Source: Kitasatospora sp. CB01950
GTDB lineage: Bacteria; Actinomycetota; Actinomycetes; Streptomycetales; Streptomycetaceae
Assembly: GCF_001905465.1 (NCBI RefSeq)
Contig: NZ_LISX01000005.1
Location: forward strand, 186,278 to 250,277
Direction: 5' to 3'
DNA length: 64,000 bases
Below are positions 50,482-60,444 of this stretch, piece after piece (the first letter of the stretch is position 1; each line of letters opens with the position of its first letter). Position numbers and translations under genes: made by a program. A model generated the notes under the pieces. It worked only from the letters and a program-made list of their open reading frames with translations, was not told the origin of the DNA and searched no databases.

Positions 50482-50924
50482 CTGTCGAGACTACCGCGTG
50501 CCACGGCCCCGCCCGGCCGGGCCCGCCCCGGAACCGCCCGGCACCCGTGCTGCGGACGGCCCGCACACCTGCACGTCAACGCGGCCGGGAACGGTGGGCC
50601 GGGGCGCGAGCAGGCGCTTTCCGGGGCCCGAACCCACCGGTCGGCCGGTGGGGGCCCGGAAACCCCATGCCCACACCGGCCGGACCGAACGTATTCGAAA
50701 ACGAAATTAGATCACCCTTAAGAGTGAAGTGACCCGGCCGGTGTTGAGTCACCCCCTCCTCGAAAGTAACTTCAGTCCTGCGAACGAGAGTTGCCTCGAC
50801 CGGGGGGTCGGAAAAAAGGCGACCGGCCTCAATTCACGAACGAATTCGGCCGGCGCGGGCGAGCCTCTCGTGACTTCCGCAGACCGTGAGTCGGTCGAGT
50901 CCACCGCGAAGGGGTGTGAAGCAG
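50482..50924. promoter_or_regulatory. Control region upstream of the lanthipeptide synthetase
   Basis: 443 bp; the right half is AT-richer than the surroundings. TCACCCTTAAGAGTGA (50712-50727) is an inverted repeat with a single mismatched pair. A short hairpin CGACC-GGGG-GGTCG followed by AAAAAA is near 50798. No second precursor peptide is found here on either strand. Confidence 0.5.
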
Positions 50925-53759
50925 ATGGGGGCGGGCACACCGCTGCGCAGGACAGGGGGGCCGGTGCCGGTCGACGACGTGCCGGGCAGGGACGGCACGT
51001 TGGTGGAGGTGGCCCGGGCGGCCGTGGCCAACAGCAGGACCCGGGGAGGCGGCGGCGACTGGACGGTCGCGGTCGAGGGGTTCTGGTGCACGGTGCGGCC
51101 GCCCGGCCGCGAACTGCCCGAGCAGGGCTGGAAGCTGCACGTCGCCGCCGCCTCGGAGGTCGCGGTCGAGGTGCTGGCCGCGGTTGCCGCGGTGCTCGCC
51201 GCGGACCCTTGCACGTTCAAGTTCGCCGCCGACCGCGATCGGCTGCACGAAATCAATTCCCGCAACAGCGACCGGGCTTCGGCCGGGAAATTCCTCACCG
51301 TCTATCCGGACGGCGACGAACAATTCCGCCGGCTCGCCGAGGAACTCCACCGGGCGACTTCGGGAATGCCCGGACCGACGATCCTCTCCGACCGCCCGTA
51401 CCGCCCCGGCAGCCCGGTCCACTACCGGTACGGCGTCTTCACCGGCCGGGCGCAGCTCGGGCCGGACGGCGCGTACCGCTCGATGCTGCGCGGCCCGGAC
51501 GGCGCGCAGGTCGAGGACGTCCGTACCGCTTCCTACCGCCGTCCGGCGTGGGTGGCCGACCCCGTCGAGGGGGCGGGATCGACCACCTCTGCCACGCCGG
51601 CGGCGAAGGGGCGGCGGGCCGGGGTGCTGCTGGACGGCCGCTGGGCACTCACCGCGGCGCTGCGGCACAGTGCCAAGGGCGGCGTGTTCCTCGGCACCGA
51701 ACCCGCCACCGGCGCCGAGGTGGTGGTCAAGCAGGCCCGCGCCCACATCGAGGTGGACCGGGCCGGGACGGACGCCCGCGCGGCGCTGCGGCACGAGGCC
51801 GAGCTGCTCGGCCGGCTGGCCGACACCGGGTTGACGCCGCGGGTGCACGCCCTGGTCGAGCAGCAGGACTCGCTGTTCCTGGTGCAGGAACGCGTCCCCG
51901 GCCAGGCCCTCGGCAGTTGGGTGGCCTCCCGGCTGCGGCACGACGGCACCCCGGACGTGCCGTGGGCCGAGGCCGGTCCGCTCGCGGCGGCCCTGCTCGG
52001 CCTGGTGGAGCGCGTCCACCGGCACGGGCTGGTGCTGCGCGACCTCTCCCCCGGCAACGTGCTGGTCCTGCCGGACCGGAGCGTGCGCCTGGTGGACCTC
52101 GAACTGGCCGTCCCTGCCGGGGAGTTGGCGGGCACCGCCGGCACCCCCGGGTACCGTGCCCCCGAGCAGGCCGGGCCGCACCGCACCGCCCTGGCCGCGC
52201 CCGCCGCCGACCTGTACGCGCTCGGCGGGCTCCTCTTCCTGCTCGCCACCGGCCACGACCCGCTGCTGCCGGGCGACGGGTCCTTGGGCAGCTGGCTGGC
52301 GTCGGCCGCCCGGGAGGGCCTCACCGCGCGCCGACTGGCCCCGCTGGTGCTGGGGTTGCGCGCCGAGGACGCCGAGCGGCGGTGGAGCGTGGCCCGCGCC
52401 CGGAAGGAACTCGGCGGGGAGGCCCCGCCCGCTCCGCGCCCGGCGGGCCCGCCGCCGTTCGACCGGCTGCTGCACGACGGGCTGCGCCACCTGGCGTCCA
52501 CCGCCACTCCGGAGCGGCTCGACCGGCTGTGGCCGACCGTGCCCGGCGGGCAGCTCACCGACCCGTGCAACGTGCAGCACGGCGCCGCCGGTGTGCTCGC
52601 GGTGCTGGCCCGGGCGAGTCTCGCCCCGCTGCCCGAACCCGTCCGCGTGCAGGCCCGGGCCCTCGCAGTGACGGCCGCCGACTGGATCGAACGGCGCGCG
52701 GCCGCCGAACCGGTGGTGCTGCCCGGCCTGCACTTCGGCCGCTCCGGCACCGCCTGGGCACTGTTCGACGCCGCCGACGCCCTCGACGACCTCGGCCTCG
52801 CCGAACGGGCCGCGAAGACGGCACTCGACGTCCCGCTCGCCTGGCCGAATCCGGACGTCTGCCACGGCGCTGCCGGCGCGGGCTTCCTCCAACTGCGCGC
52901 CCACCGCGCCACCGGGGCGCACGAGTTCCTCGAACGCGCCGAACAGTGCGCCCGCACTCTGCTGGCCGCCGCCCGTACCGAACCGTACGGAACGGTCTGG
53001 CCGGTGCCCGCCGACTTCGACTCGGCGCTCGCCGGGGCGGTCCACCTCGGGCACGCCCACGGGGTCGCCGGGGTGGGGGCCTTCCTGCTGGCCTGCGCGG
53101 ACCGGCTGGCCTCGGCCGGTGATCCGTCCGCCGTCGAGTTGACGGCCGGGGCGGAACGGGCGGTGCAGACCCTGGCCGCCACCGTCCGCCGGGGCGGCGA
53201 GGCCGCCTGGTGGCCGCAGAGCCACGGCGACCCCGCGCATGTCCGGCTGGCGCACTGGTGCAGCGGCTCCTCCGGGGTCGGCAGCTTCCTGATCCGCTAC
53301 TGGCAGAGCACCGGCGACGACCGCGCCCGCCGACTGGCCGAGGCGGCCGGCCTGGCCGTGCTGAACGCCCGCTGGCACAGCGGGGTCTCGGCCTGCCACG
53401 GCCTGGCCGGCAACGGCGAGTACCTGCTCGACCTGGCCCGGGCCACCGGCGACACCCGCTTCCGCCGCGGCGCCCACGAGATCGCCCGGCTGATCGCCGC
53501 CCGCGCCGCCCGCCGCGACGGCCTGCTGCTCCTCCCCGACGAGACCGGCGCCGCCTCCACCCCCGCCTACGGCACCGGCACCACCGGCTCCCTCGCTTTC
53601 CTCCTCCGCCTGCGCCATTCCGGGCCCCGCCTCTGGTCCGACCCCGAGCCGTACCGGGAGGCGTCTTCGACGGCACCCCGAACGCGCCCGGGCGTCGAGC
53701 AGTTGAGCCACTCGACCGGAACACCGTTGCCCCACCGCACCGCAGGAGGATCCCGATGA
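50925..53759 (+). CDS. Class IV lanthipeptide synthetase LanL
   Basis: 944 aa with three domains. An OspF/SpvC-like phospho-Ser/Thr lyase region (about 1-200), a Ser/Thr kinase (about 235-480; Lys269 in VVVKQ, LRDLSPGNVL with Asp373 and Asn378, VDLEL Asp391), and a LanC-like cyclase (about 490-930). The cyclase keeps all three zinc ligands, Cys779 in HWCSG and Cys824-His825 in ACHGLAGNG, which separates class IV from the zinc-free class III enzymes. It phosphorylates, eliminates and cyclises the precursor. Starts at GTG 50916 or 50886 are also possible. ATGA overlap couples it to the peptidase gene. Confidence 0.9.
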   Translation: MGAGTPLRRTGGPVPVDDVPGRDGTLVEVARAAVANSRTRGGGGDWTVAVEGFWCTVRPPGRELPEQGWKLHVAAASEVAVEVLAAVAAVLAADPCTFKFAADRDRLHEINSRNSDRASAGKFLTVYPDGDEQFRRLAEELHRATSGMPGPTILSDRPYRPGSPVHYRYGVFTGRAQLGPDGAYRSMLRGPDGAQVEDVRTASYRRPAWVADPVEGAGSTTSATPAAKGRRAGVLLDGRWALTAALRHSAKGGVFLGTEPATGAEVVVKQARAHIEVDRAGTDARAALRHEAELLGRLADTGLTPRVHALVEQQDSLFLVQERVPGQALGSWVASRLRHDGTPDVPWAEAGPLAAALLGLVERVHRHGLVLRDLSPGNVLVLPDRSVRLVDLELAVPAGELAGTAGTPGYRAPEQAGPHRTALAAPAADLYALGGLLFLLATGHDPLLPGDGSLGSWLASAAREGLTARRLAPLVLGLRAEDAERRWSVARARKELGGEAPPAPRPAGPPPFDRLLHDGLRHLASTATPERLDRLWPTVPGGQLTDPCNVQHGAAGVLAVLARASLAPLPEPVRVQARALAVTAADWIERRAAAEPVVLPGLHFGRSGTAWALFDAADALDDLGLAERAAKTALDVPLAWPNPDVCHGAAGAGFLQLRAHRATGAHEFLERAEQCARTLLAAARTEPYGTVWPVPADFDSALAGAVHLGHAHGVAGVGAFLLACADRLASAGDPSAVELTAGAERAVQTLAATVRRGGEAAWWPQSHGDPAHVRLAHWCSGSSGVGSFLIRYWQSTGDDRARRLAEAAGLAVLNARWHSGVSACHGLAGNGEYLLDLARATGDTRFRRGAHEIARLIAARAARRDGLLLLPDETGAASTPAYGTGTTGSLAFLLRLRHSGPRLWSDPEPYREASSTAPRTRPGVEQLSHSTGTPLPHRTAGGSR

Positions 53760-55624
53760 GTACGGCGACTGTGCGCACCGCGTCGCAGGCGTTGCGGCGG
53801 TTGAGTTTCACCTTTGCCGGGGACGGGTCGCATGCGGCGTGCCTGGCGACCGGGGCCGACGGCGGCTGGTACGTGGAGAGTTGGCGGCTGCCGGGGCAGG
53901 GGGCGGCGGAGCCGGTGGGGTTGGTGCCGCCGGAGGGCCGGGCGGAGGGGCTGCGGTCGCAGCTGGCCGCGCTGCCGGACGGAAGGGTGCTGGTATGCCG
54001 GCACGACGGCGACCGGCATGCGCTGGTGGTGCTCGCGGCCGGGGAACCGGCCGGGCCCGCGGTCGAACTCCCGTTGGCGGCCATGCGGTTGCCGGGTCTG
54101 CGGATGCTGGCGATGCCCGGCCCGGCGGGGCCCGCGGAGGCGCCGGTCGCGGTGCTGCTCGGCACCGACACCCGCCCGGTGACCACGGTGTGGCTGCTGG
54201 CGGCGGACGGTTCCGCGCCGCGCGTGGTGGCGGAGCTGCCCGGGCTGTACGGCGGCGGGGTGTGGCTGGACGGGGCCGGTCGGCTGTTGGCGTTGGACCG
54301 GGTGGTCGGCGGGATGGTGAAGACCGTCGTGCTGGATCTTCACCTCGGTTCCACCAGCCCGCTGTTGGAGCTGGGCGAGAGCAGCAACGACCGCCTGGTG
54401 CTGTTCGACCCGGCCACCGGTTTCGGCATGCTGCGCAGTGACGCGCCGGGCGTGGACCGGCTGGGCTGGGCGCTGGTCGGCGGGGCCGATCCGGTGCGCT
54501 TCCCGGACTGTCTGCACCAGCCGGGCCGGTTGCTGCGGCCGATCGCCCTCGCGCCGGACGGGCCGGGCACGGAGCCCCGGGTGGTGCTTCAGATGGATCA
54601 CGGTGCGGCGTCCTCGCTGGTGCTGTGGCAGCCGGGCAGCGGCCGGCTCGATCGGCTGCCGGTGCCGCCGGGGCGGCTCGGCGCGGTCGGGCACTGGTCG
54701 TCGGCGGGCCTGCGGATGCCGTACTCGGCGCCGGACCGCCCGGCCGCCCTCGCCACGGTGGACGTGGACGCGCTGCCGGCGGCCGACGGAGCCGGGTGGC
54801 GGTTGGACGGTTCGGCGGTGTCCGGGGACGGCGGCCGGTGGCAGTCGGCGCGGTGCCTGGAGCTGGCAGGTCCGGCCGGCCCGGTGGAGGCGGTGGTGTA
54901 CGGCGGCGAGCAGTGGCTGACCGCCCCGCACCTGGTGCTGGCGCTGCACGGCGGGCCGGCGGACGCCTGGCGGCTGGAGTTCGACCCGGCGTTGCAGCGG
55001 ATGGCGGCGCAGGGCCTGGCCGTCGTCGCCCCGAACCAGCGCGGTTCGACGGGCTACGGCCCGGAGTTCGCGATGGCGATCCGCAACGCGTGGGGCGGGC
55101 CGGACCTGGACGACGTCCTGGCGCTGCTGGCCGGGATCGCCGGACACCGGGCCGCGCTGGGCCTGGAGCCGCCGGCGCTGTTCGGGGTCAGTTACGGCGC
55201 GTTCCTGGCGCTGCTGGCGACGGCGCACGCCCCGGCGGGGACGGTGTCGCGGTGCGCGGTGGTGGCGCCGTTCCTGTCGGGCGGCCGGCTGCTCGCGGAG
55301 GCGTCGGCGCCGGTGCGGGCGCTGACCACCCGGCTCGGCGGCGACCGTCCGATCGACGACGCCCGGGGTCCGCGCGACGTCCTGTGGCTCGCGGATCGGC
55401 TGCGCACCCCGCTGCTGGTGGTGCACGGCGACCGTGACGAGGTGGTGCCGGTCGGTCAATCCCGCCTGCTGCGGCACGAGTTGCTGCGCCTGGGCCGGAC
55501 CGAGGGGGCCGACTTCCGGTACGTGGAGGCGGCGGGCGCGGGGCACGAGCTGCTCGCCGAGGAGGGCGCGGCGGTCCTGCACGAGCTGCTGGCGGGGTTC
55601 CTGCGCACCGGCAGACCTGCCTGA
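53756..55624 (+). CDS. S9 prolyl oligopeptidase-like serine peptidase (candidate leader peptidase)
   Basis: 622 aa. A beta-propeller-like N-terminal part of about 350 residues with repeated WLLAADG-type blades, then an alpha/beta hydrolase: oxyanion ALHGGPADAW, NQRGSTGYGPEF, nucleophile GVSYGAFLA, Asp in LVVHGDRDEVVP and His in GAGHELL. No signal peptide, so cytoplasmic. Translation is coupled to LanL. In class III systems a prolyl oligopeptidase (FlaP) removes leaders after proline; the precursor here has one proline in its leader, which fits. Confidence 0.87.
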   Translation: MSTATVRTASQALRRLSFTFAGDGSHAACLATGADGGWYVESWRLPGQGAAEPVGLVPPEGRAEGLRSQLAALPDGRVLVCRHDGDRHALVVLAAGEPAGPAVELPLAAMRLPGLRMLAMPGPAGPAEAPVAVLLGTDTRPVTTVWLLAADGSAPRVVAELPGLYGGGVWLDGAGRLLALDRVVGGMVKTVVLDLHLGSTSPLLELGESSNDRLVLFDPATGFGMLRSDAPGVDRLGWALVGGADPVRFPDCLHQPGRLLRPIALAPDGPGTEPRVVLQMDHGAASSLVLWQPGSGRLDRLPVPPGRLGAVGHWSSAGLRMPYSAPDRPAALATVDVDALPAADGAGWRLDGSAVSGDGGRWQSARCLELAGPAGPVEAVVYGGEQWLTAPHLVLALHGGPADAWRLEFDPALQRMAAQGLAVVAPNQRGSTGYGPEFAMAIRNAWGGPDLDDVLALLAGIAGHRAALGLEPPALFGVSYGAFLALLATAHAPAGTVSRCAVVAPFLSGGRLLAEASAPVRALTTRLGGDRPIDDARGPRDVLWLADRLRTPLLVVHGDRDEVVPVGQSRLLRHELLRLGRTEGADFRYVEAAGAGHELLAEEGAAVLHELLAGFLRTGRPA

Positions 55625-55858
55625 CCCGCCGATCCGCCCGACCCGCCGATCTGCCGATCTGCCGATCTGCCCGAACAAGAACCCGCCCGAAGAAAGAACC
55701 CACAACAGACTTCCCGCCGCGCGCGGGGGCCCGCCGGCCTGCCCGGATGCGGCCCGGAGCGCGCCGGGCGGGAGCCGGACCTGCAACGGGAAACCGCTTT
55801 CCGTCGCAGTCGTCGGACACGTCCGTGCCCGACGAGAACCCATAGGGGAGGAAACACC

Positions 55859-56002
55859 ATGGAGAACATGACCGCGTTCGAGACCGACCTCGCGGCCCTG
55901 CAGGAGCTGCCGGAGCTGGAGTCGGTCGAGCTGGGCGGCCACGGCGCCGGGTGCCAGTTCACCTGCCTGGTCCTGACCTGCCTGATCTTCACCATCAGCT
56001 GA
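55859..56002 (+). CDS. Class IV lanthipeptide precursor (LanA)
   Basis: 47 aa. The acidic helical leader (MENMTAFETDLAALQELPEL) resembles class III/IV leaders with an L..LQ.L motif; GG and GAG lead into a core of about 16 residues, CQFTCLVLTCLIFTIS, with three Cys and four Ser/Thr and repeated T-C-x3 spacing. It supplies the substrate of LanL; Thr/Ser dehydration and Cys addition would make up to three rings. GGGGAGGAAA precedes the ATG. Located 235 bp after the peptidase gene. Confidence 0.9.
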   Translation: MENMTAFETDLAALQELPELESVELGGHGAGCQFTCLVLTCLIFTIS

Positions 56003-56586
56003 CCTCGGGCCACCCCGGGCCGTGTCCACCCCCGAAGCGGGGGCGGGTACGGCCCTCCCGCCCGGAGTCGGCTCGCGCAGGGGCCCGGTAGCCCTCACCC
56101 GGTGTCGGAACCACCGGTGAGCGACCACCCCGTCCCGCACGTGCGACCACACCCCCGGACCGGCAGCCCCATGGTGCTCGACGCGGCCGAGTCAGCACCG
56201 ACCTGGGCTGTCGGTCCGCCGTGCGTGACGACCGTCCCGCTGCGGCGCCCCAGCTGGACGGAAGCGTCAAATCGCGGCAGACCGGCGGCACTTGACGAAA
56301 AGCCGCATACCCACCCCCGGTACCGGCCGGGCACCGGCGGGGACGCCTGGACGGACAGGCGCCCGGGCCGGGCCGGACGGTGAACGCCCGTCAGGGGTTT
56401 CGGGGCGCGACGCGCAGCGGTTTGGGTAGGCTCCGATCCGATTCGGCCGTTATCGTGGCCCCCGCGCGGGCCGACCACGAGGACGGCCGGCTTCCTGCTG
56501 TCCGGGTTCCGGGCACATCGGTACGCCGTGGCGTGCCGGTGCACCTTTCGCAGAGACCGCCCATTCGCACGGAGAAGACTGACCAG
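56003..56586. other. Region after the precursor gene
   Basis: 584 bp. CCCCC-GAAGC-GGGGG at 56029-56043 is a likely terminator for lanA. There is no transporter, immunity or second precursor gene; frames crossing the region show no family similarity. Confidence 0.5.
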
Positions 56587-56739
56587 ATGTCCGAGTCCAT
56601 CGACGACACCACCGAGCACGACCACCGCGCGCCGGGCGCCGACGAGACCGCCGACGGCGTGGCTCACGGTCGGCACCGGGGCACCACTGCCAACGACGAC
56701 AGCACTGACGCGGACCCGCACGGCCGCCATCGCCGCTGA
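56587..56739 (+). CDS. Small acidic His/Asp-rich ORF
   Basis: 50 aa: MSESIDDTTEHDHRAPGADE followed by a His/Arg-rich end (HGRHRG and PHGRHRR). GGAG lies about 12 nt upstream. It resembles in style the short streptomycete proteins starting MSES-. Could bind metal through its histidines. Low complexity makes the call weak. Confidence 0.4.
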   Translation: MSESIDDTTEHDHRAPGADETADGVAHGRHRGTTANDDSTDADPHGRHRR

Positions 56740-56788
56740 CGTTCTGGCCGCCGCGGGCCGACGGCCCGCCGCACGACCACCTCGCACC

Positions 56789-56838
56789 GCCGACGCCCCC
56801 GCCACCGTCACCGTCCTGACGGAGCCGGGGGCGTCGGC
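56789..56838. terminator. Bidirectional hairpin before the alcohol dehydrogenase end
   Basis: GCCGACGCCCCCG (56789-56801) pairs perfectly with CGGGGGCGTCGGC (56826-56838). Confidence 0.8.
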
Positions 56839-56897
56839 CGTCCGGGACGCTCGCCGGGCTCGGCCTGCCGGTGCCGTCCGGGACGCTCGCCGGGCTC
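56838..56897. repeat. 24-bp direct repeat at the end of the alcohol dehydrogenase gene
   Basis: A 24-bp unit starting CCGTCCGGGACGCTCGCC occurs at 56838-56861 and exactly again at 56874-56897, a 36-bp period. The second copy ends at the stop codon of the gene. Confidence 0.8.
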
Positions 56898-57975
56898 AGT
56901 CGACGGTCAGCACGGTCCGCAGCGCCTCACCGCTGCGCATCTGCCGGATCGCCTCGTTGACCTCGGTGAGCGGCAGCCGGTGGGTGATCATCCCGGCGAG
57001 GTCGAGCCGCCCGGCCCGCCACAGCTCGACGGCCCGGCCGGCGGTGCGCCGGACGTCGCCGCCGCCGTACATCGACGGCAGCAGGCGCTTCTCGTTGAAG
57101 AAGAGTTCGCCGAGGCTGAAGGAGACCCGGTCGTCGGCCGCGCCGGCGCCGATCACCACCACCGCGCCGCCGCGCCGGGCGGCGTCGTAGCCGGCCCGGA
57201 CGGTCTCGGAGCGGCCGACCGCCTCGAAGACGTAGTCGAAGCCGCCGCCGGGAACGCTGCGGGCGGCGGACTTGAGGCCGTCGGGGGCGATCGCCTCGGT
57301 CGCGCCGAAGCCGAGTGCCCGTTCGCGCCGGGAGGCCACCGGGTCGACCACGGTGATCCGGGCGGCGCCGCAGATCCGGGCGCCCTGGACGGCGGCGATC
57401 CCGACGCCGCCCGCGCCGATCACTGCGACGGCCGAACCGGGCTCCACCCGGGCGGTGTTGACGGCGGCGCCGAGTCCGGTGGTGACGCCGCAGCCGATCA
57501 GCGCGGCCAGGTCGTACGGCAGGTCGGCGGGCACCGGCAGCAGGGCGTCGGCGGCGACCACGACCTCCTCGGCGAACGCGCCGGTGCTGTAGAAGCCGTA
57601 CGCGTCGGTGTCGCCGCCGATCCGGAAGGTCGGGGTGGAGAGCCGGCGGAGCGAGGCCACGCACAGGTGGGTCTGGTCGCGCCGGCAGGCGGGGCAGCTG
57701 CCGCAGGGCGGCATCCAGCACAGCACCACCCGGTCGCCGGGCGCGAGGCCGGTGACGCCGTCGCCGACCTCGACCACCTCGCCGGCGCCCTCGTGGCCGG
57801 GCACGAACGGCGCGGGCTGCGGCAGCACGCCGGCCATCGCGGACAGGTCGGAGTGGCAGAGGCTGGCGGCATGCATGCGGACCCGGACCGTTCCCGGACC
57901 GAAGCCGACCGCTTCGACGTCGTCGCGGACGTCCAGGGTGTCCTGTCCGGTCTTCTGCAGGATCGCTGCGCGCAC
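56896..57975 (-). CDS. Zinc-dependent alcohol dehydrogenase
   Basis: 359 aa MDR-family enzyme. Catalytic zinc ligands: Cys in ASLCHSDLS, GHEGAGEVVEVG; structural zinc: CGSCPACRRDQTHLC; NAD-binding AVIGAGGVGIAAVQGA and IGCGVTTGLGAAVNTA. The arrangement is close to class III alcohol/formaldehyde- or mycothiol-type dehydrogenases. GTG 57975 has GGGAG 7 nt upstream; longer frames are unsupported. Substrate unknown. Confidence 0.9.
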   Translation of the reverse strand: MRAAILQKTGQDTLDVRDDVEAVGFGPGTVRVRMHAASLCHSDLSAMAGVLPQPAPFVPGHEGAGEVVEVGDGVTGLAPGDRVVLCWMPPCGSCPACRRDQTHLCVASLRRLSTPTFRIGGDTDAYGFYSTGAFAEEVVVAADALLPVPADLPYDLAALIGCGVTTGLGAAVNTARVEPGSAVAVIGAGGVGIAAVQGARICGAARITVVDPVASRRERALGFGATEAIAPDGLKSAARSVPGGGFDYVFEAVGRSETVRAGYDAARRGGAVVVIGAGAADDRVSFSLGELFFNEKRLLPSMYGGGDVRRTAGRAVELWRAGRLDLAGMITHRLPLTEVNEAIRQMRSGEALRTVLTVD

Positions 57976-58124
57976 GGGCTGCTCCCGGGATGAGGGTGCC
58001 ACCGGCAGGCCGGTGGGAGGGCGAGGGACGACGGTGGAACACGTTCTACTGCGGCGGAACGGCCCTCTGTATAGCGCAGAAATCGCTTTCCCGTCGTGTC
58101 CCGGGCGTGGCAGGATCCGCCGCC

Positions 58125-60214
<2,090 letters not shown>

Positions 60215-60234
60215 CCCGTCTTCACCACTGCTCC

Positions 60235-60264
60235 ACGGCCGGGCCCGATTTTCCGGCCCCGGCC
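60235..60264 (+). terminator. Hairpin after the methyltransferase gene
   Basis: CGGCCGGG (60235-60242) pairs with CCCGGCCG (60257-60264). Confidence 0.5.
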
Positions 60265-60444
60265 GGGAACGATCATCGCCGTTCCGGCGTCGTCCCCACC
60301 GCGACGCCTTGCGGACCGCCGTGACCCGCCGCGCCGACGGCCGGTACGGTGTCGGGGCGGCAGACGGCGGACGGCCGGTGCGGGGCACGGTCGGACGACG
60401 GCGGCAGGCATCGGCGGGTCAGTAGGCGGGGGCGAGGACAGCGC

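Noticed and set aside
50482..50885. A second lanthipeptide precursor upstream of LanL
   Set aside because: No short ORF with an acidic leader and Cys/Ser/Thr core has a ribosome site here.
50829..53735. 968-aa reverse ORF
   Set aside because: Antisense to LanL, whose kinase and cyclase motifs fix the coding strand.
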